Shown: positions 32,763-38,890 of the stretch, piece after piece
Layout of the letters: each line of letters begins with the position of its first letter
How positions within the stretch are numbered: position 1 is the stretch's first letter
Virus record (IMG/VR): IMGVR_UViG_3300037504_000304
Location: 1 to 49,821 of that record
Reading direction: 5' to 3' (one strand)
DNA: 49,821 bases
Source: a virus
Notes under the pieces: model-generated
Seen by the model: the letters and a program-made list of their open reading frames with translations, nothing else
Databases searched by the model: none
What the model was told of the DNA's origin: nothing
Position numbers and translations under genes: made by a program

Positions 32763-33275
32763 CTACACGACGTCCGCACTAAGACCGTCTTGAACACCTT
32801 TTACCCACCCCAGAAACTTTGTCTGTTCCTCAAACTCGAAGTGTTCGTAGATCGACTTGACAGCCGCCGTAAACAACGTTCTACTAAGACTGTAGACACG
32901 AATGTACCCGTCAGGTGTAACCGGTACATCGAAATAGCACATGCCACCTTCCGTTCGAACCGGCTCCGCGTCCACCCCGTTTTCGGTCAGGTAAGCCTGT
33001 AAAGCACGTACCCTCTTCTTTTCGAGGGGTTCCTGCTTGGCCTTAGCTAAGACGCCTCGGATGTACCAGGTCGCGTCATCAGAGTCCGGGCGAAACATCT
33101 GCCGCCTACACCCGGTAGGACCCGTCACCTTGACAACCACCGAACAACCAGCGTCGCCTATAGCAAGTTCGTCCCCATCATCCAGTTCCCACCATGCCCA
33201 CAGAGCCTCAAACGGGGGTCTGTTTGGCGTTCCAAGTTGTTTGGAGACGAAGTCTACGGTTTCTTCCCAGTTCAC
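32763..33275 (-). CDS. Hypothetical protein (170 aa), GTG start
   Basis: 170 residues with a beta-rich middle and C-terminal beta-helix-like segments (GMCYFDVPVTPDGYIRVYSLSRTLF; AVKSIYEHFEFEEQTKF). The Trp-rich part ALWAWWELDDGDELAIGDAGCSV stands out. GTG 33275 overlaps the upstream TGA. It lies between the terminase candidate and endolysin. Not recognised. Confidence 0.6.
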   Translation of the reverse strand: MNWEETVDFVSKQLGTPNRPPFEALWAWWELDDGDELAIGDAGCSVVVKVTGPTGCRRQMFRPDSDDATWYIRGVLAKAKQEPLEKKRVRALQAYLTENGVDAEPVRTEGGMCYFDVPVTPDGYIRVYSLSRTLFTAAVKSIYEHFEFEEQTKFLGWVKGVQDGLSADVV

Positions 33276-33598
33276 GCGTCGAAAGCCTTCTTCAACTGCC
33301 CCAACCCAACGCCGACCTCACTAACCGCCACGTCCGCCGTGGTCGTGCCGTTCTTGTTCAGCGCGTAGACCGTCACCTTCACCAACGAATGGTTATCTCC
33401 AAGCGAACAAGCTTCAGTAAGCTCCTCAGAAGTGATGCGCTTACCGTCTCGTTCGACGCCTTGCCCGCTTGAGGCAGGCGCGGTGACCCAGCTCGCGCTA
33501 AGCTGAACCCATCCCGCACCACTCTCTTCGATAAGACGCTCCTCAGCCTTCGCCGTCGTCGGAGCCGTCGTCCCCTTCGTCCCACTCGATTTCGCCAT
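33272..33598 (-). CDS. Hypothetical beta-rich protein (108 aa)
   Basis: ATG 33598 follows GAGGAG by 10 bases and is chosen over the ATG at 33622. The protein has a Ser/Thr/Lys-rich flexible N-terminus, then a compact beta domain (GAGWVQLSASWVTAP; HSLVKVTVYALNKNGTT). It overlaps the end of the upstream terminase-like gene by 56 bases. Not recognised. Confidence 0.58.
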   Translation of the reverse strand: MAKSSGTKGTTAPTTAKAEERLIEESGAGWVQLSASWVTAPASSGQGVERDGKRITSEELTEACSLGDNHSLVKVTVYALNKNGTTTADVAVSEVGVGLGQLKKAFDA

Positions 33599-34088
33599 CC
33601 TCGGGTAACTCCTCGTTGTCAACCACTTCGCCGACCACCTGCCGGCGGTACCGGCTCTTCATGTCTTCCAAGGCGTCAGCCGTCACCTGGTGCAGATGAT
33701 TCACGCTACCGTCCACCTTGGTCCTGGACTGCTTCACGAACTCGCCCGACGGATGCCGGTCAAGCGCCATCTCCGTAGCCCGTATCAGCTCATTGCTCTC
33801 AAGGTCTCCGGCCTCAACCATCTCTTTGAGCTGACCGGTCCCCAGCTCAGCGATCTCTTCGATGTTCCGCTTGACGTTGGCCGCCAACAACTCAGACCCA
33901 CTCTTCAACTGCTCGACATGCGCCTTGAACGGGTCATGACACGCCAACACGCGCAGCGTCTTCTCAGTCAGTCCCACCGAAGGCGCAATCGCCTTCCACG
34001 GCATACCCAACGCACGCAACCTCGCAGCCTCACGATGCCGCTGCGGCGCATCCTCAATCTTCGTGTATTTCCACTGACCAATGCTCAT
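33543..34088 (-). CDS. Small terminase subunit candidate (HTH protein)
   Basis: 181 residues, first gene of the late unit. Residues about 14-60 hold a terminase-type HTH (REAARLRALGMPWKAIAPSVGLTEKTLRVL) followed by a helical oligomerisation-like region (about 60-110) and an acidic C-terminus (DGEIEWDEGDDGSDDGEG). This matches the layout of TerS proteins, which bind pac or cos DNA. The gene for the large subunit is 4.3 kb downstream. The start ATG lies 8 nt from the -10 of its promoter, so the mRNA is probably leaderless. Confidence 0.6.
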   Translation of the reverse strand: MSIGQWKYTKIEDAPQRHREAARLRALGMPWKAIAPSVGLTEKTLRVLACHDPFKAHVEQLKSGSELLAANVKRNIEEIAELGTGQLKEMVEAGDLESNELIRATEMALDRHPSGEFVKQSRTKVDGSVNHLHQVTADALEDMKSRYRRQVVGEVVDNEELPEDGEIEWDEGDDGSDDGEG

Positions 34089-34096
34089 TTAGCTTG

Positions 34097-34126
34097 ATTG
34101 TACCACAAATTGGATACCCATGTCAA
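34097..34126 (-). promoter_or_regulatory. Late promoter, leaderless type
   Basis: On the minus strand: -35 TTGACA (34121-34126), 18-base spacer ending TTGTGG, -10 TACAAT (34097-34102). The expected transcription start is about base 34090, two bases before the ATG of the small-terminase candidate. It drives the whole late operon as far as can be seen. The TGTGG-TA context recurs in other promoters of this genome. Confidence 0.75.
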
Positions 34127-34192
34127 ATCGCGGGCATATGCCCGCATGTCAGAGTTGACCCTCATCTCAGTTAAGACAAGTAGGCCACGTTA

Positions 34193-34215
34193 AGCTCACC
34201 TCATCGTGGTGAGCT
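34193..34215 (+). other. Hairpin A of a mutually exclusive pair
   Basis: A perfect 8-bp stem (34193-34200 AGCTCACC with 34208-34215 GGTGAGCT), 7-base loop. Its right arm shares GCT (34213-34215) with the left arm of hairpin B, so both cannot fully form at once. Confidence 0.6.
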
Positions 34216-34235
34216 GAGCGCACCAAGCGCTCAGC
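34213..34235 (+). other. Hairpin B of a mutually exclusive pair
   Basis: A perfect 8-bp stem (34213-34220 GCTGAGCG with 34228-34235 CGCTCAGC), 7-base loop. Same size and loop length as hairpin A. Confidence 0.6.
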
Positions 34236-34356
34236 AGCATGGGCATCGCCTCGCGCGCGTGCGCGCGGTTATAACCGTTATAACCTGTTATAACCGTTAT
34301 AACCAGGTTACCGTTATAACCGTTATAACCAGGTATCTGTTATAACCCATTCTAAA

Positions 34357-34379
34357 GGGACGCCCCTTAAGGGCGTCCC
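34357..34379. terminator. Perfect hairpin in the origin-like region
   Basis: 9-bp stem GGGACGCCC / GGGCGTCCC with a 5-base loop, between palindromes 7 and 8. No T-run, so function (terminator, origin structure) is open. Confidence 0.5.
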
Positions 34380-34407
34380 GTTATAACCGTTATAACTGTT
34401 GGTTGCA

Positions 34408-34429
34408 GGGGCGTCTTCTTAGACGCCCC
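34408..34429. terminator. Perfect hairpin with TCTT loop
   Basis: 9-bp stem GGGGCGTCT / AGACGCCCC with a 4-base loop. A CGTCTCTT direct repeat follows at 34433-34447. Could act in either direction. Confidence 0.5.
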
Positions 34430-34461
34430 GATCGTCTCTTCGTCTCTTCGTATGTTATCGT

Positions 34462-34495
34462 GTTCCGTCCGCCCCTTTAGAGGGCGGAACGGAAC
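34462..34495. terminator. Long hairpin with one-base bulge
   Basis: Inner stem TCCGCCC / GGGCGGA (34468-34474 with 34482-34488) and outer stem GTTCCG / CGGAAC (34462-34467 with 34490-34495), with A34489 bulged. The tenth GTTATAAC follows one base later. Confidence 0.5.
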
Positions 34496-35663
34496 GTTAT
34501 AACCAGGTTACCGTAATCACCATCGTGGGGTTACCGCGGTTACCTCCCCCCTCTGGCCTCCGTTGTCACTCCGGCCATCTCCCCCGTTACTTCTAAAACA
34601 GAGCCGATTTGGATAGTTATTCCCAACTTATTTCTCGTGATATCTTCACGATTGGCAAACCCCTTAGCTGACAATGACTTACGTGAATCAATAATTTCAC
34701 TGTGTTACACTGACCATTTTGACACACGGTGGAAATCGTACTACGTGTATGGTGCGTAACATGTACGTGGTACCAAGGCCCAAAATACCGCGGATTTTTT
34801 ATGGGGGTGTGTCACTTCTCACATGCACACCCGGGGACCCCCCTCGGCACCCCCGGTCCGCTGCACCGCCACGTCGGCCCTCGGCATGACCATCGCCACC
34901 ACACCGTCGCTCATGTCAAGTACACTTTACATTGGTAGGGGGTAGGGGGTGGTGAGTGGACGGGTTGGTCCAGGGGACAATCAGACCTGAGGTGACCTAT
35001 GGGATAAGGTGAGGTGATAGGTGCCGGCCGGCTTGCACCTGCCTGCCCTCGAGGTGAGAGGTGAGGTCCGCTGGCTTGCTCCGCTGCGTTGGCGCTCACC
35101 CGTTAGAGACAAAGCAGCTTGACACTCACGAACGGGGGAATGTGATTGACAACGCCCAGAAGGAACGCTCCGAAGATATGGCAACGGTCCGAAGGGCAGG
35201 CCCCACAGCTGAGCATGTGATAAGGTGTGCTGTAGGAGGCCCAAAACGCCTCCAGAATCGCCGAACGGGGCTGAGACGGGTTATCATGCTCAAGGGAGGC
35301 AAGAAGCGCTTAGAGAGACGAAAAACGCGTCCTAGAAGCCTTTTTGTACGATTGCGTCACGTTCCTGCTTCAATTCTCCAAACCAGTCCATATGCCGAAT
35401 CATTCCTAGATAGTAACGATTCTTATTTAGGGTCATCGAGACAAACGCAACGTTTTGTAACGGTTGTTCTTGTTTCCTACATTTTCGTGTGGTTTGGGCC
35501 TGGTGTTACGATTTTACCTAAGGTGTTACGAATCTACCCAGCGGCGTGAAGAAAGGTGACAGTGGTGTGAGTAGAAAGGTTACGTTCAACCGGTTGAATG
35601 AGTTGGCATGGGGATTGCTTCATAGAGTGCGTATCGGGATTGTGGGCGGCTGAAAATTAGGGC

Positions 35664-35692
35664 TTGACAAGATGGTCAGGGGCTGCTATAAT
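35664..35692 (+). promoter_or_regulatory. Consensus sigma-70 early promoter
   Basis: TTGACA (35664-35669), exactly 17 bases, TATAAT (35687-35692): a full consensus promoter. Transcription should start near 35699 and run into the first module gene, whose leader also holds a 6-bp hairpin (35704-35720). Its strength without an activator marks it as an immediate-early promoter. Confidence 0.88.
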
Positions 35693-35725
35693 CCAAACGA
35701 TAGGCGCGCATGGGGCGCGCTCGCG

Positions 35726-35737
35726 ACCGTGGAAAGG
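35726..35737 (+). repeat. ACCGTGGAAAGG box 1
   Basis: Perfect 12-base box, first base 20 nt before ATG 35746. GGAAAGG serves as the ribosome-binding site. Six more direct copies follow before 38021. Confidence 0.88.
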
Positions 35738-35745
35738 GAAGAACG

Positions 35746-35985
35746 ATGAAAGAGAATATGATCACCGCTGGCGACCTGGTGCGGATGGGCATGCACGAAG
35801 ACCACAAGGTCGTTCGGGAAGTTGAAGGGATTGGGATTGCTATTGAATACCTTGGCATCGGCCACTGGCGCCTTGCCAAATGGGACCAGGGCGGCTACCA
35901 AACGGACAACAACCACGCCGACGATGAGCTGATTGACGACGAGATTGCGGAATGGAACGCGTACGCATCGTGCGCGCGTGCGTAG
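35746..35985 (+). CDS. Module gene 1, hypothetical (79 aa)
   Basis: 79 residues from ATG 35746, set by box 1. Compact and mixed alpha/beta (VVREVEGIGIAIEYLGIGHWRLAKWDQGGYQ), ending DDEIAEWNAYASCARA. That tail resembles the EDEAEAWNAYVGAVR tail of module gene 3, so the two are probably related. Known function not recognised. It is transcribed from the consensus promoter just upstream. Confidence 0.72.
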   Translation: MKENMITAGDLVRMGMHEDHKVVREVEGIGIAIEYLGIGHWRLAKWDQGGYQTDNNHADDELIDDEIAEWNAYASCARA

Positions 35986-35994
35986 ACCTTAACC

Positions 35995-36016
35995 GGGGCG
36001 GGCTCCGGCCCGCCCC
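35995..36016 (+). terminator. Module hairpin 1
   Basis: 9-bp stem GGGGCGGGC / GCCCGCCCC with TCCG loop, followed by TCACCTC (36017-36023) and then box 2. No T-run. Confidence 0.65.
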
Positions 36017-36025
36017 TCACCTCTA

Positions 36026-36037
36026 ACCGTGGAAAGG
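36026..36037 (+). repeat. ACCGTGGAAAGG box 2
   Basis: Perfect copy; ATG 36045 is 19 nt after its first base. Confidence 0.88.
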
Positions 36038-36044
36038 AATAAAG

Positions 36045-36251
36045 ATGAACGACGAAACCCACTTCAACGAAATTAACGACGCAACCGGGTTTGCCAATGG
36101 CAATCCGTTTGTTTCCGAGCGCCAGGTGCGCCGGTATTTCACGGCGGCTAACCAGATCCTGATGTTCGGCGATGACGCCGAAACCGACCAGGAGGCGCTA
36201 GACCTATACGCGGAAACCGTCATCGGTTATCGGCTCCATTGCGCGTTTTGA
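36045..36251 (+). CDS. Module gene 2, hypothetical (68 aa)
   Basis: 68 residues. Helical, with FVSERQVRRYFTAANQILMFG and DQEALDLYAETVIGYRLHC. The N-terminus is Asn/Asp-rich. Not related by eye to the other module proteins. Start is set by box 2. Confidence 0.7.
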   Translation: MNDETHFNEINDATGFANGNPFVSERQVRRYFTAANQILMFGDDAETDQEALDLYAETVIGYRLHCAF

Positions 36252-36296
36252 TCGTGGAACGCCTGCGCATCGTGCGACCGGGCGTAACGCTACAAC

Positions 36297-36316
36297 GGGG
36301 CGGCTTGTGCCGCCCC
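36297..36316 (+). terminator. Module hairpin 2
   Basis: 8-bp stem GGGGCGGC / GCCGCCCC, TTGT loop, followed by TCACCTC (36317-36323) and box 3. A variant of hairpin 1 with compensating pairs kept. Confidence 0.65.
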
Positions 36317-36324
36317 TCACCTCA

Positions 36325-36336
36325 ACCGTGGAAAGG
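36325..36336 (+). repeat. ACCGTGGAAAGG box 3
   Basis: Perfect copy; ATG 36345 is 20 nt after its first base. Confidence 0.88.
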
Positions 36337-36344
36337 ATAGGAAT

Positions 36345-36668
36345 ATGATTTACACCGGCTCCCAGAACGACCATCGACGAGGCGAACTGGACGCGTGCGG
36401 CATCCCACCGTCGGACATCGATCGACTCCAGGCCAGCGACCTCCCCATTGAACGGGAATGCAACGATGACGAGCCGGCCGGCATCATCATTCGGCGAGAC
36501 GGGGGACTCATGTACTCCGTGATTCGCCTCGAAGGCCTGACCACGCGGATCCTCGAAACGCCGGATATAGGCCTTGTAGAGGATGAGGCTGAGGCCTGGA
36601 ACGCCTACGTGGGGGCGGTCCGGCGAGAGCAGCAGGCCCGCAAGGAGATGCGCGAGCAGTATTGCTAG
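36345..36668 (+). CDS. Module gene 3, hypothetical (107 aa)
   Basis: 107 residues. A helical N-terminus, a central beta-rich part (PAGIIIRRDGGLMYSVIRLEGL), and a tail DEAEAWNAYVGAVRREQQARKEMREQYC that matches the tail of module gene 1 before a basic extension. Probable distant paralogues. Function unknown. Confidence 0.7.
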   Translation: MIYTGSQNDHRRGELDACGIPPSDIDRLQASDLPIERECNDDEPAGIIIRRDGGLMYSVIRLEGLTTRILETPDIGLVEDEAEAWNAYVGAVRREQQARKEMREQYC

Positions 36669-36677
36669 GAACTGAAC

Positions 36678-36699
36678 GGGGCGGGCTCCGGCCCGCCCC
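36678..36699 (+). terminator. Module hairpin 3
   Basis: Same 22 bases as hairpin 1 (9-bp stem, TCCG loop), followed by TCACCTC (36700-36706) that runs straight into box 4. Confidence 0.65.
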
Positions 36700-36706
36700 T
36701 CACCTC

Positions 36707-36718
36707 ACCGTGGAAAGG
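36707..36718 (+). repeat. ACCGTGGAAAGG box 4
   Basis: Perfect copy; the 20-nt spacing picks ATG 36727 over the out-of-frame ATG at 36723 and the second in-frame ATG at 36730. Confidence 0.86.
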
Positions 36719-36726
36719 GAAGATGA

Positions 36727-37071
36727 ATGATGCAACCGACACGCGAGACCCTCACGGAAGCCCTGCGAGATGCATCCAAACGTCTATGGACGGTCTACAA
36801 ACCCGCCCGCTATCAAGTCGCGCTCGGAAACAGGACGATCGCTCCTGGCTATGTTGATATAGTGGCTGAAATTGCTGTCCATGAGGACGTGGACGGGGTT
36901 CTCAGCTTAGAGATAGACTCCCGGTTTGGCACTCCCGACCTATTCGCGCATTGGCTGCTGCCGGCAGTCTATGACCAGCTGGCCTTCCGCACTCAGGCCA
37001 GGGGGAGCGTTGACCTGACCTGCGAGCTTCTCGCCGAACTTGTGTATGCGCAGGCAGTTAACGTCGCGTAA
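36727..37071 (+). CDS. Module gene 4, hypothetical (114 aa)
   Basis: 114 residues. A helical N-terminus (TREALTEALRDASKRLWTVY), a beta-rich middle (YVDIVAEIAVHEDVDGVLSLEID), and a helical end with LTCELLAELVYAQAVNVA. No recognised family. Start set by box 4. Confidence 0.68.
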   Translation: MMQPTRETLTEALRDASKRLWTVYKPARYQVALGNRTIAPGYVDIVAEIAVHEDVDGVLSLEIDSRFGTPDLFAHWLLPAVYDQLAFRTQARGSVDLTCELLAELVYAQAVNVA

Positions 37072-37080
37072 CTAGCCGAA

Positions 37081-37099
37081 ACGGGCCCTTGCGGCCCGT
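37081..37099 (+). terminator. Module hairpin 4 (variant)
   Basis: 7-bp stem ACGGGCC / GGCCCGT around a 5-base loop. Unlike the others it is not followed by TCACCTC, and a second GC-rich stretch (37100-37130) lies before box 5. Confidence 0.55.
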
Positions 37100-37138
37100 C
37101 GCGCCGGCGTGGTGGCCGGTGCCTGACGAAGGTAGCCA

Positions 37139-37150
37139 ACCGTGGAAAGG
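37139..37150 (+). repeat. ACCGTGGAAAGG box 5
   Basis: Perfect copy; ATG 37159 is 20 nt after its first base. Confidence 0.88.
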
Positions 37151-37158
37151 GGATAGAC

Positions 37159-37398
37159 ATGCGAGACACTACTACCAGAAGAGAGCTCTTAGCTGCCAAG
37201 GCGGATGCGGAGCAATGGCAACAGTGTTTCGAGGAAGAGAACGACAAGGTTCGGCGAGCAAGCGCGGAGTTGGCCGAGATGCAAACCGCCGTCGGTGTGA
37301 TGCGGGATCATGTTCGCAAACTGGAAGAACGCGCCCGGCAGTACAAACGCAAACGAGACGAGGCCTGGGAGACCATGTTCAGGTTAAACGATGATTAG
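37159..37398 (+). CDS. Module gene 5, coiled-coil protein (79 aa)
   Basis: 79 residues, almost wholly one charged helix with heptad-like spacing from residue 8 to 70 (RELLAAKADAEQWQQCFEEE, VRRASAELAEMQTAVGVM). Probably dimeric or multimeric. It ends 19 bases before the 3-prime end of the opposing HTH gene, so the two converge. Confidence 0.7.
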   Translation: MRDTTTRRELLAAKADAEQWQQCFEEENDKVRRASAELAEMQTAVGVMRDHVRKLEERARQYKRKRDEAWETMFRLNDD

Positions 37399-37417
37399 CT
37401 ACGGTCCTCCCCGCCCG

Positions 37418-37651
37418 TCAGCGCTGTTTATCGAGCCAGGCCTGGAATATGCCAAGCGCGAGCCAATGAACCAGCGTATGATCGGCGTCATCCTGAAGCC
37501 GGTCGACATGCGTACGGACCTCAGGCCTGGCGAGCCAGTTACAGACGTGTTTGCGAGAGACCCCAAACTCCTCGGCTATCTCTCTCGCGGCTAGGCCGCG
37601 GACGACACTTCGGCAGAATGCGCGGTCGCGGTCAGAAAGTTTTTTGCTCAT
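37418..37651 (-). CDS. Minus-strand HTH regulator candidate (77 aa)
   Basis: The only minus-strand gene inside the early region. Residues about 20-42 form an HTH (AAREIAEEFGVSRKHVCNWLARPEV) in a small helical protein similar to regulator or terminase-type HTHs. ATG 37651 is exactly where transcription should begin from the promoter at 37658-37686, so the mRNA is probably leaderless. That promoter overlaps the early promoter at 37676-37704, making this a likely local repressor or switch. The plus-strand frame 37391-37594 is its shadow. Confidence 0.72.
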   Translation of the reverse strand: MSKKLSDRDRAFCRSVVRGLAAREIAEEFGVSRKHVCNWLARPEVRTHVDRLQDDADHTLVHWLALGIFQAWLDKQR

Positions 37652-37657
37652 GCCAAA

Positions 37658-37686
37658 ATTTTACCACAAAAGGCATTGACAATCAA
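37658..37686 (-). promoter_or_regulatory. Promoter of minus-strand HTH gene (leaderless)
   Basis: On the minus strand: -35 TTGATT (37681-37686), 17 bases, -10 TAAAAT (37658-37663) preceded by TTTTGTGG. Six bases separate the -10 from ATG 37651, placing +1 on the A of the start codon. Its -35 shares base 37681 with the opposing promoter. Confidence 0.68.
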
Positions 37687-37704
37687 GCCAGCCTGTGGTA
37701 CACT
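37676..37704 (+). promoter_or_regulatory. Second early promoter, back-to-back with HTH promoter
   Basis: TTGACA (37676-37681), 17 bases ending TGTGG, TACACT (37699-37704). It leads into box 6 and module gene 6. RNA polymerase cannot occupy both this and the minus-strand promoter at once, and a repressor bound at one would also affect the other. Confidence 0.75.
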
Positions 37705-37734
37705 CTGAATAGTGGCGGCGATCAGGCCGCCGGA

Positions 37735-37746
37735 ACCGTGGAAAGG
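37735..37746 (+). repeat. ACCGTGGAAAGG box 6
   Basis: Perfect copy; ATG 37754 is 19 nt after its first base. No GC hairpin precedes it; a promoter does. Confidence 0.88.
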
Positions 37747-37753
37747 GAAGACA

Positions 37754-37972
37754 ATGGAAGGCGCACGAGAACATAGGGAACGCTACCGCATAGTCGTAGA
37801 TGGCTGCCCGCTGCCCGAGCATTACGGGACCGAAGAAGAGGCCGTCAAGGCAGCCGCCGAGTACGCAGAGGAGACAGGCCGGAGCGTATCCGTTTACTAC
37901 GAGATGGCCGACGGCGGTCGGCGAGAGTCCATGCAGGTCTGGCCTGAGCCAGGCGACCTGTGGAGTAGTTAG
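37754..37972 (+). CDS. Module gene 6, hypothetical (72 aa)
   Basis: 72 residues from ATG 37754 (box spacing), not the GTG at 37712. Layout is beta-alpha-beta: YRIVVDGCPLPEHYGTEEEAVKAAAEYAEETGRSVSVYYEMADGG. This is a compact fold seen in many small phage proteins of unknown role. Confidence 0.7.
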   Translation: MEGAREHRERYRIVVDGCPLPEHYGTEEEAVKAAAEYAEETGRSVSVYYEMADGGRRESMQVWPEPGDLWSS

Positions 37973-37979
37973 GCGTACG

Positions 37980-38000
37980 GGGCGGGCTTCCGGCCCGCCC
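37980..38000 (+). terminator. Module hairpin 5
   Basis: 8-bp stem GGGCGGGC / GCCCGCCC with a 5-base loop, followed by TCACCTC (38001-38007) and box 7. Confidence 0.62.
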
Positions 38001-38008
38001 TCACCTCA

Positions 38009-38020
38009 ACCGTGGAAAGG
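38009..38020 (+). repeat. ACCGTGGAAAGG box 7
   Basis: Perfect copy; ATG 38029 is 20 nt after its first base. Last direct copy of the array. Confidence 0.88.
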
Positions 38021-38028
38021 GAAGAACG

Positions 38029-38598
38029 ATGAGACTCGATCCAAGCGAAGCGTATGACCGGTATGTGGGCGACCAAACCCCGGATGAGTTTATGGCTCTC
38101 TCAATCGACGCGGGGCATAAGACGCCTGAGGAGGCCGTTAGCGCGTACATTGATGAGTGCGCAGCAGGCATGGGGATCGCCCCCGAAATTGTCGAGGATG
38201 TCAAGCGCGCCCTTGCAAGGTATATCCGGGAGAGCAGGAAGACCCTGGCGTACTATCTTGTTGCGCAGCTTGATGGTGAGATCGTGCGGTGGCGAGTGAT
38301 TGAGCAAACGGGGGAGGGCCAGGTATTTGGCTGCGCTGAAGTTGCCTTGTGTTTCAGCCTGCGCGAGCCCGGGGAATCCCTAGGCGCTGACGTTACAGAG
38401 TTCTCAGTCTTCCGCGACGTCTCGCCAACCAGTAACGGCGGATACACCATAGACGAGCCGCACGACGGTTGGTGCGATGAGGTTCCGGACTGGGTTATGG
38501 CGTGTATCGATTACCAGGACCTTGTTACGTTCTCAGAGCAGGTCGCGAACCAGGCCATGCCGGCGACCTGGGCGGAGTTCGTAGCCAAAGGCGTGTAG
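38029..38598 (+). CDS. Module gene 7, hypothetical (189 aa)
   Basis: The largest module protein. The N-terminal 75 residues are helical (DEFMALSIDAGHKTPEEAVSAYIDECAAG, VEDVKRALARYIRES). Residues 80-150 are beta-rich (LAYYLVAQLDGEIVRWRVIEQ, GCAEVALCFSLREPG), and the acidic C-terminus contains DYQDLVTFSEQVANQ. Not recognised. Confidence 0.68.
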   Translation: MRLDPSEAYDRYVGDQTPDEFMALSIDAGHKTPEEAVSAYIDECAAGMGIAPEIVEDVKRALARYIRESRKTLAYYLVAQLDGEIVRWRVIEQTGEGQVFGCAEVALCFSLREPGESLGADVTEFSVFRDVSPTSNGGYTIDEPHDGWCDEVPDWVMACIDYQDLVTFSEQVANQAMPATWAEFVAKGV

Positions 38599-38618
38599 GG
38601 GATAAGGAGTGTATAGCT

Positions 38619-38885
38619 ATGACCATGAACGAATGCGTAAACGAGATCGCTCAGTTGGAAGACCAGGAACGGCGTGTATTTTGGTACGACGATAGCTCCG
38701 TGCTCAGCGTCAAGCGCATAGGAGACCGGTATGAGTTCGTAGACCGTTACTGCAGTGACGAGTACGGCTCTGGTACGCTCGACCTTCCGCACCTCGTAGT
38801 TTACCTTTACAAGGCTTTTCGGTGTCAACGGTTGCCGGTGATCACCTTTCAGGAACAGGCCGAGTTCCTAGAGGCGACGGAGTAG
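38619..38885 (+). CDS. Hypothetical protein (88 aa)
   Basis: ATG 38619 follows AAGGAG (38604-38609) at 9 bases, unlike the module genes which use the 12-base box. Mixed alpha/beta (ERRVFWYDDSSVLSVKRIGDRYEFVDRY) with a Leu/Val/Tyr helix near the end (LPHLVVYLYKAF). An earlier in-frame ATG at 38502 lies inside module gene 7. Not recognised. Confidence 0.65.
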   Translation: MTMNECVNEIAQLEDQERRVFWYDDSSVLSVKRIGDRYEFVDRYCSDEYGSGTLDLPHLVVYLYKAFRCQRLPVITFQEQAEFLEATE

Positions 38886-38890
38886 CGGTA

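Larger units (their letters stand above)
34268..34503. repeat. Ten GTTATAAC palindromes (iteron-like array)
   Basis: The 8-bp palindrome GTTATAAC occurs at 34268, 34277, 34287, 34296, 34313, 34322, 34339, 34380, 34389 and 34496. Eight copies form four pairs with 9-base phasing, reading GTTATAACCGTTATAAC. Two hairpins lie between or beside the later copies. Regular phasing of a palindrome suggests cooperative protein binding, as for iterons or operators. Confidence 0.85.
34127..35663. other. Non-coding region between divergent units; origin candidate
   Basis: About 1.5 kb without a convincing gene. It holds several perfect hairpins, ten GTTATAAC palindromes, four GAGGTGA copies (34989, 35011, 35051, 35058), a C-rich stretch (34840-34870) and a comparatively AT-rich stretch at about 34595-34710. 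Divergent transcription units start on both sides. Repeats plus hairpins at a divergent junction make it the best origin candidate, with terminators or regulatory sites as alternatives. A 162-codon frame at 35061-35549 reads as non-protein-like. Confidence 0.6.

Noticed and set aside
34260-34400. CRISPR-like array from repeated GTTATAAC units
   Set aside because: Repeat units are 8 bases, with spacing of 1-2 bases within pairs; no spacers of CRISPR length and no cas genes.
34719-34747. Plus-strand promoter TTGACA with TACGTG in the origin-like region
   Set aside because: The -35 is perfect but the -10 is poor, and no gene follows closely.
35061-35549. 162-codon open frame in the non-coding region
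   Set aside because: Composition is not protein-like (very basic, then mixed), there is no good ribosome site, and it runs through the GAGGTGA repeats.
35567-35653. 28-codon frame from GTG 35567 just before the early promoter
   Set aside because: Too short, no homology recognised, and no promoter upstream; only a weak ribosome-like AAAGGTG.
37391-37594. Plus-strand frame opposite the HTH gene
   Set aside because: The minus frame holds a clear HTH with its own promoter; the plus frame has no motif and no box or ribosome site.
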